From assembly GCA_022779465.1 (NCBI GenBank), contig JALFTB010000029.1, positions 1 to 26,544 of the forward strand: a stretch of DNA of 26,544 bases, given 5' to 3'. This DNA comes from CAG-533 sp022779465 (GTDB lineage Bacteria > Bacillota_I > Bacilli_A > RF39 > UBA660). The number at the start of each line of letters is the position of its first letter. Position 1 is the first letter of the stretch. The notes under the pieces were generated by a model that did no database searches, had not been told where the DNA came from, and worked only from the letters and a program-made list of their open reading frames with translations. Positions 22,752 to 26,544 of the stretch are shown here, one piece after another. A program made the position numbers and the translations under genes.

Positions 22752-24924
22752 CTTTTTTACTTCTTTTTTTAGGTTTAGTTTCTTCTTTTTCTTCAGAATT
22801 TTCATTATTATTTAAAGCTGCTTTTCTAGATAAATTTAATCTTCCACGATTATCATATCCTAAAGACTTAACAACAATTTCATCTCCAACTTTAACTAAA
22901 TCACTTGGTTTATTAACTCTTTCATTAGCAAGTTGAGATACATGAACCATACCTTCACATCCAGGCCATAATTCAACAAAGCATCCAAAATCTTCTACTT
23001 TAACTACTTTTCCAGTATAAACTTTTCCTTCTTCAACTTCCCTAACTATAGATTCAATTCTTTCCATAGTTCTTCTTATAACTTCTGCATCAGTGTGGTA
23101 AACAATTACTCTACCATCATCTTCTAAATCAACTTTAACAGCATCTTTATCACTAACAGTAGTAACACCTTCTGGAGAACATTCTAAAATAATCTTAGTA
23201 ATCATTTCTCCACCACGACCAATTACATCTTTTATCTTTTCAGGATTAATATGCATCATTTCAATCTTAGGTGCATATTTAGATAATTCTTTTCTTGGTT
23301 CAGGAATAACTGTAGCCATTAAATCTAAAATTTGCATGCGGGCTTTTTTTGCTTGAGCTAATGCTTCTTTTAATATAGCTTTTGTTACACCCTTAATCTT
23401 AATATCCATTTGTAAAGCAGTAATACCCTTTCTAGTACCAGCTACTTTAAAGTCCATATCTCCCATATGATCTTCAATTCCTTGAATATCAGTTAAGATA
23501 GTATATTTCTTACCACTAGTTATTAAACCCATTGCAATACCAGCAACTGGAGCTTTAATTGGAACACCAGCAGCCATTAATGATAAACATCCTGCACAAA
23601 TACTAGCTTGTGAAGATGAACCATTACTTTCTAATATTTCTGAAACAACTCTAATAGTATAAGGAAATTCTTCTTCTGAAGGAATAACTTGTAATAAAGC
23701 TCTTTCTCCTAAAGCACCATGACCAATTTCTCTTCTACCTGGAGCGCCATATCTACCAGTTTCACCAACACTAAAGTTAGGGAAATTATAATGAAGCATA
23801 AATCTCTTAGTATCCTCAAGTCCTAAACCATCTAAAATTTGATGTTCTCCAATTGCTCCTAAAGTAGTTGTCGCAAGTGCTTGAGTTTGTCCTCTAGTAA
23901 ATACTGCTGAACCATGAGTTCTTGGTAATAAATCAATATAAGCAGATAAAGGCCTAATTTCATCTAAAGCTCTTCCATCAGGACGAACATGTTTATTAGT
24001 AATTAAATCTCTAACTACAGAACCTTCAATTCCATCAACAATCTTTTTAACATTCTTTTCAATATTTTCAGTTTCTGGATAAAGTTCTAAGAAATGATTA
24101 ATAGTATCTTCCTTAACTTCATCAATTTTAGCATATGAAGCTAATTTATCTTTAATTTGAACAGCTTTAAGCATTTCATCTTCAGCATAAGCCTTAACTT
24201 CTTTTTCAAGTTCTGGATCAATCTTAGCAAGTTCAACTTGAACCTTTTCTTTACCAACAACTTCAATAATACTTTCTTGGAATTCACATAACATCTTAAC
24301 ATGCTTTTGTCCAAACATTAAAGCAGCAAGCATGTCATCTTCAGAAGCTTCATGTGCTCCAGCTTCTATCATACAAATATCATCTTTTGTACCAGCAACT
24401 GTAACAGTTAATTCACATTTATCAATTTGCTCAGCAGTTGGATTAATAACAAAATCTTTACCAATCTTACCAACAATAACTCCTGCAACCGGTCCATCAA
24501 ATGGAATATCAGAAATTCCTAATGCTAAAGAAGAACCAAATAAAGCAGTCATCTCTGGTGTATTATTTGGATCAACAGATAATACAGTATTAATAACTTG
24601 AACTTCATTTCTAAAGTTTTCATCAAACATAGGTCTAATAGGTCTATCTATTAAACGTGCTGCAAGTGTTGCACTATCAGAAGGCTTACCTTCTCTTTTA
24701 ATAAATCCTCCAGGTATTTTACCTACAGAATATAATTTTTCATTATAAACAACAGTTAAAGGAAAGAAATCACCAGTACCAACATTGTTACTCATAACAG
24801 ATGCAGATAAAACAACAGTATCACCATATCTAACTAATACAGCACCGTCAGCTTGTTTAGCTAATTCTCCAACCTCAACAACTAATTTTCTTCCTAAAAA
24901 ATCGTAACTAAATTCTTTCTTCAT
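22735..24924 (-). CDS. pnp: Polyribonucleotide nucleotidyltransferase (PNPase)
   Basis: A phosphorolytic 3'-5' exoribonuclease of mRNA decay. The 729 residues have two RNase PH domains (1-about 220 and about 310-545; the second holds RTHGSAVFTRGQTQ, GRREIGHGALGERAL and the catalytic DIQGIEDHMGDMDFKVAG), an alpha-helical linker, a KH domain (KDVIGRGGEMITKI), an S1 domain (GKVYTGKVVKVEDFGCFVELW...GMVHVSQLA) and a lysine/glutamate-rich tail of about 25 residues. AGGAGG precedes ATG. It is the usual partner of rpsO, separated by a terminator-like hairpin; RNase Y is encoded in the same window. Confidence 0.97.
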   Translation of the reverse strand: MKKEFSYDFLGRKLVVEVGELAKQADGAVLVRYGDTVVLSASVMSNNVGTGDFFPLTVVYNEKLYSVGKIPGGFIKREGKPSDSATLAARLIDRPIRPMFDENFRNEVQVINTVLSVDPNNTPEMTALFGSSLALGISDIPFDGPVAGVIVGKIGKDFVINPTAEQIDKCELTVTVAGTKDDICMIEAGAHEASEDDMLAALMFGQKHVKMLCEFQESIIEVVGKEKVQVELAKIDPELEKEVKAYAEDEMLKAVQIKDKLASYAKIDEVKEDTINHFLELYPETENIEKNVKKIVDGIEGSVVRDLITNKHVRPDGRALDEIRPLSAYIDLLPRTHGSAVFTRGQTQALATTTLGAIGEHQILDGLGLEDTKRFMLHYNFPNFSVGETGRYGAPGRREIGHGALGERALLQVIPSEEEFPYTIRVVSEILESNGSSSQASICAGCLSLMAAGVPIKAPVAGIAMGLITSGKKYTILTDIQGIEDHMGDMDFKVAGTRKGITALQMDIKIKGVTKAILKEALAQAKKARMQILDLMATVIPEPRKELSKYAPKIEMMHINPEKIKDVIGRGGEMITKIILECSPEGVTTVSDKDAVKVDLEDDGRVIVYHTDAEVIRRTMERIESIVREVEEGKVYTGKVVKVEDFGCFVELWPGCEGMVHVSQLANERVNKPSDLVKVGDEIVVKSLGYDNRGRLNLSRKAALNNNENSEEKEETKPKKRSKKEKSEE

Positions 24925-24941
24925 ATATCCTCCTACAAATA

Positions 24942-24968
24942 AAAAAAGACACTAAAAAATTCAGTGCC
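24942..24968 (-). terminator. Hairpin terminator/attenuator between rpsO and pnp
   Basis: Minus strand: GGCACT (24963-24968) pairs with AGTGTC (24948-24953; one G-U), followed by seven T residues. Since no separate pnp promoter was seen, it probably lets some transcription pass into pnp. Confidence 0.65.
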
Positions 24969-25238
24969 CTATTTTCTAATATTTAATTTTTTAATTACTT
25001 CACGATATTTAACAACATCAGTTTTCTTTAAGTAATCTAATAAACTACGTCTTTTACCAATCATTAAGAATAAACCTCTTTTTGAATGATAGTCATGTTT
25101 ATTTTCTTTTAAATGTTCAGTTAAATTGTTAATTTTATCAGTAAGGATTGCAATTTGTACACTAGTATCACCAGTATTTTTAGCATCTTTACTAAATTCT
25201 GTAACACGTTTAGCAATTTGTTCTTTAGAAACTGCCAT
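24969..25238 (-). CDS. rpsO: 30S ribosomal protein S15
   Basis: A primary 16S rRNA-binding protein of the small-subunit platform. At 89 residues it has exactly the normal length; the signature region LTEHLKENKHDYHSKRGLFLMIGKRRSLLDYLKK is complete. ATG at 25238 has GGAGG before it; a longer reading from 25304 merely translates the leader. The promoter at 25327-25355 gives a leader of about 80 bases, in which S15 often binds to repress its own synthesis. Confidence 0.97.
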   Translation of the reverse strand: MAVSKEQIAKRVTEFSKDAKNTGDTSVQIAILTDKINNLTEHLKENKHDYHSKRGLFLMIGKRRSLLDYLKKTDVVKYREVIKKLNIRK

Positions 25239-25239
25239 A

Positions 25240-25320
25240 ATAAAATTCCTCCATTTCTTATATAATCGGTTATACCCTAGTCTAAATTCGGAAGATAAGT
25301 CCAAACCAAGATAAAACTTC
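25240..25320 (-). promoter_or_regulatory. rpsO leader, candidate S15 autoregulatory RNA
   Basis: The untranslated leader contains GGGTATAACC (about 25267-25276) and several short pairing segments just upstream of GGAGG. In several Firmicutes S15 binds such a leader to block translation. I infer the role from the gene and position; I have not shown the Rfam fold. Confidence 0.4.
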
Positions 25321-25326
25321 TTTTAC

Positions 25327-25355
25327 ATTATATTATATAAACCCAGTAAAATCAA
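25327..25355 (-). promoter_or_regulatory. Promoter of rpsO-pnp
   Basis: Minus strand: -35 TTGATT (25350-25355), 17-base spacer, -10 TATAAT (25327-25332; a second overlapping TATAAT at 25332-25337). Confidence 0.7.
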
Positions 25356-25367
25356 CTATTTTCGCAC

Positions 25368-25408
25368 AAAAAAGAGAGCAAAACACTCCCTTTTGCATCT
25401 AAAGATGC
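25368..25408 (-). terminator. Terminator ahead of the rpsO promoter
   Basis: Minus strand: a small hairpin GCATC-TTTA-GATGC (25395-25408), then GGGAG-TGTTTTG-CTCTC (25374-25390, one G-U, extended by A-T pairs) followed by TTTTTT. It would stop transcripts coming from the accessory region on the right. Confidence 0.55.
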
Positions 25409-25481
25409 CAATCTATCTTAAACACTAATCAGTGTACAATATATAATATGTCAAAATTTAAATATGTATCTGGTTTTAAGC

Positions 25482-25820
25482 CTAAATATATATTAATAAT
25501 TCAGAATAATGACTCCAACTCAATTTTGAACCCAGTGGGTTCAATTTTTCATTGCTAAATACTTCATAGAATTTTCTCATATTCATAAGATTTCAATAAC
25601 TATATTTTTTATCATTTAATTCTATTATTAATCTCTGTGAATACTCTTTTATTAAGCCATCGCCATATTTAACTCTTTCTTCTCCACCTTGGACTTCAAT
25701 AATTAACTTTTCAACATTATAATATGTTTCAACATCACTCTTGTTTTTACTATAATCCCTTACTCTCTTATATATTTCGTTGCTTATTAATAATCCTTTT
25801 ATTTGATCATAAAAATTCAT
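25482..25820 (-). pseudogene. Broken YhcG/DUF1016 PDDEXK-nuclease-family gene
   Basis: ATG at 25820 (AAAGGAG upstream) begins a sequence typical of the DUF1016 N-terminal domain: NEIYKRVRDYSKNKSDVETYYNVEKLIIE and YGDGLIKEYSQRLIIEL..KYSY. An in-frame TGA at 25593-25595 stops it after 75 codons, but the same frame goes on with the next family segment (NLMNMRKFYEVFS, then LSWSHYSELL) up to TAG at 25482. So a single nonsense change, probably at an Arg codon, plus loss of the C-terminal nuclease domain make it a relic. Family members accompany restriction-modification and other mobile loci. Inside the gene, a VQGGEERVKYG stretch is longer than usual. Confidence 0.8.
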
Positions 25821-25833
25821 ATCTAACTCCTTT

Positions 25834-25859
25834 CACAATTGTGTCGCTACTGGCGACAC
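25834..25859. repeat. Palindrome pair between accessory genes
   Basis: CACAATTGTG (25834-25843, perfect palindrome) overlaps a 7-bp hairpin GTGTCGC-TACTG-GCGACAC (25841-25859). It lies between the metallo-beta-lactamase-fold gene and the DUF1016 relic. GC-rich pairing stands out in this AT-rich DNA; it might be a transcription terminator on the plus strand (TTTT follows) or an operator. Confidence 0.45.
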
Positions 25860-25864
25860 TTTTC

Positions 25865-26468
25865 CTATGGACTGCAAATCTCAATTTTTAATTTATTATT
25901 TTTAATTTTAAACATAATACTTCCATCTTGATCTGTTCTGTATATTTTTGAATCTTCTAGATTTTTTAATACCTCTTTATTTGGATGACCATATCTATTA
26001 TTCTTTCCAACACTAATTATGGAATACTTTGGTTTTATCTCATCAATAAATTTTTTATCACTACTTGTCTTAGATCCATGATGTCCTACTTTAAGTACAT
26101 CCATATCACTTATATTATATTTATCTAAAATATCTTTTTCTTTCTCTATTCCAGAATCTCCCATAAACATAAATTTGTAACCATCTAACTCTATATAAAT
26201 AACATTACTATTATCATTTTCATTATCATATTCTTTTGTTTGAAGAAAGTATAATTTGCTATTATCTATGTTTAACTCTTTAATGCATGAATAATATTTA
26301 ATCTTCTTTTTTTCTAATACTTTAATTAAATCTTTTTCTAAATCATTATATTCTCCACAATTAAATATAACCTTTTTAACCTTAATATTTTCTATAACAT
26401 TTAAAGTATCACCCTTATGATCATAATCACCATGTGGTGACATACATTTATGCATATTAATTTTTAAT
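25865..26468 (-). CDS. ComEC-like metallo-beta-lactamase-fold protein, 3' exon (interrupted by group II intron)
   Basis: About 200 residues of a metallo-beta-lactamase-fold hydrolase of the ComEC/Rec2 C-terminal type: metal motif HGDYDH, the VIFNCGEYNDLE segment, FMFMGDSGIEKEKD, LKVGHHGSKTSS and YSIISVGKNNRYGHPNKEV, ending DQDGSIMFKI. It is the downstream exon of a longer gene: its start is off the right edge, and the first residues that can be read (from a GTG at 26506) come from the intron, not from the protein. It could be a stand-alone ComEC-like secreted hydrolase or part of a full ComEC; only this domain is visible. Confidence 0.75.
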
Positions 26469-26544
26469 ATCGAGTAGAAGGCAGTGACTAACTGCCGTCC
26501 TCTCACACCACTGAGCGTACGGTTCCGTACTCAGCGGTTCGTTA
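26469..26544 (-). mobile_element. 3' end of a bacterial group II intron (domains V-VI)
   Basis: Minus strand: a GC-rich hairpin CTGAG-TACGG-AA-CCGTA-CG-CTCAG (domain V-like, with 2-base bulge), then GTGTGAGAGG, then a domain-VI-like stem GGCAGT-TAGTC-ACTGCC and the ending TTCTACTCGAT. That ending, and GTGAGAGG before domain VI, are typical of bacterial group II introns. The intron continues beyond the right edge, where its reverse-transcriptase ORF may lie. It is inserted in the metallo-beta-lactamase-fold gene in sense orientation. Confidence 0.8.

Noticed and set aside
25528..25550. Strong hairpin TTGAACCC-AGT-GGGTTCAA with T residues, like a plus-strand terminator
   Set aside because: It is part of the DUF1016 relic's coding sequence (LNPLGSKL on the minus strand), and no plus-strand gene leads to it.
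25593..25595. TGA within the DUF1016 homology as a sign of TGA = Trp coding
   Set aside because: All long housekeeping genes here use TGG for Trp with no internal TGA, and the position is normally Arg, so a nonsense mutation is simpler.
1..26544. CRISPR array or tRNA genes
   Set aside because: No regularly spaced direct repeats, and no tRNA-like T-arm GTTCRA with paired acceptor ends was recognised by eye.

Overview
The window is AT-rich chromosomal DNA from a low-GC Gram-positive bacterium (Bacillota, probably a Bacilli or Mollicutes-like gut lineage). The evidence is the Firmicutes-type housekeeping order (rpsO-pnp, gpsB-rnpB, rodZ-pgsA-recA-rny), A-type sigma promoters (TTGxxx-N17-TATAAT), strong Shine-Dalgarno sites, a Firmicutes-type SOS box at recA, an SPKTG sortase-type surface protein and an LtaS-like enzyme. 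TGA is a stop here; no long gene has an internal TGA.

Layout. 1-164: start of a minus-strand membrane-anchored protein that runs off the left edge. 248-820 and 10340-10738: two halves of one NMT1/THI5-like (SsuA-type) substrate-binding-protein gene, followed by its own ATPase (10731-11468) and permease (11465-12244). The halves are separated by about 9.5 kb of inserted DNA (818-10340). The insert carries, on the minus strand, a small ORF plus a large serine recombinase, an amino-acid ABC importer (binding protein, permease, ATPase), the arginine deiminase pathway arcA-arcB-arcD-arcC, and two unknown membrane-anchored proteins. Its ends are perfect 11-bp inverted repeats flanked by a 4-bp direct repeat (GAAC). 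Removing one GAAC copy and the insert restores a 323-codon reading frame exactly.

12245-25238: ordinary backbone. It holds an InlB-repeat surface protein, an LtaS-like sulfatase-fold membrane enzyme with a dGTPase-like HD protein, rny, recA (LexA/DinR box and promoter), pgsA, rodZ, RNase P RNA, gpsB, a sortase-type surface protein, a VUT-like membrane protein, pnp and rpsO.

25366-26544: an accessory, decaying region. It contains a YhcG/DUF1016 nuclease-family pseudogene broken by an in-frame TGA, and the 3' exon of a ComEC-like metallo-beta-lactamase-fold gene interrupted by a group II intron whose 3' end (domains V-VI) reaches the right edge.

How it works together. The insert looks like a compact, self-contained arginine-catabolism island. 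The importer and/or ArcD bring in arginine, ArcA makes citrulline and ammonia, ArcB makes ornithine and carbamoyl phosphate, ArcC makes ATP, and ArcD exports ornithine. It is conceptually similar to the staphylococcal arginine catabolic mobile element (ACME), but has a single large serine recombinase and a different target: the inside of a transporter binding-protein gene.
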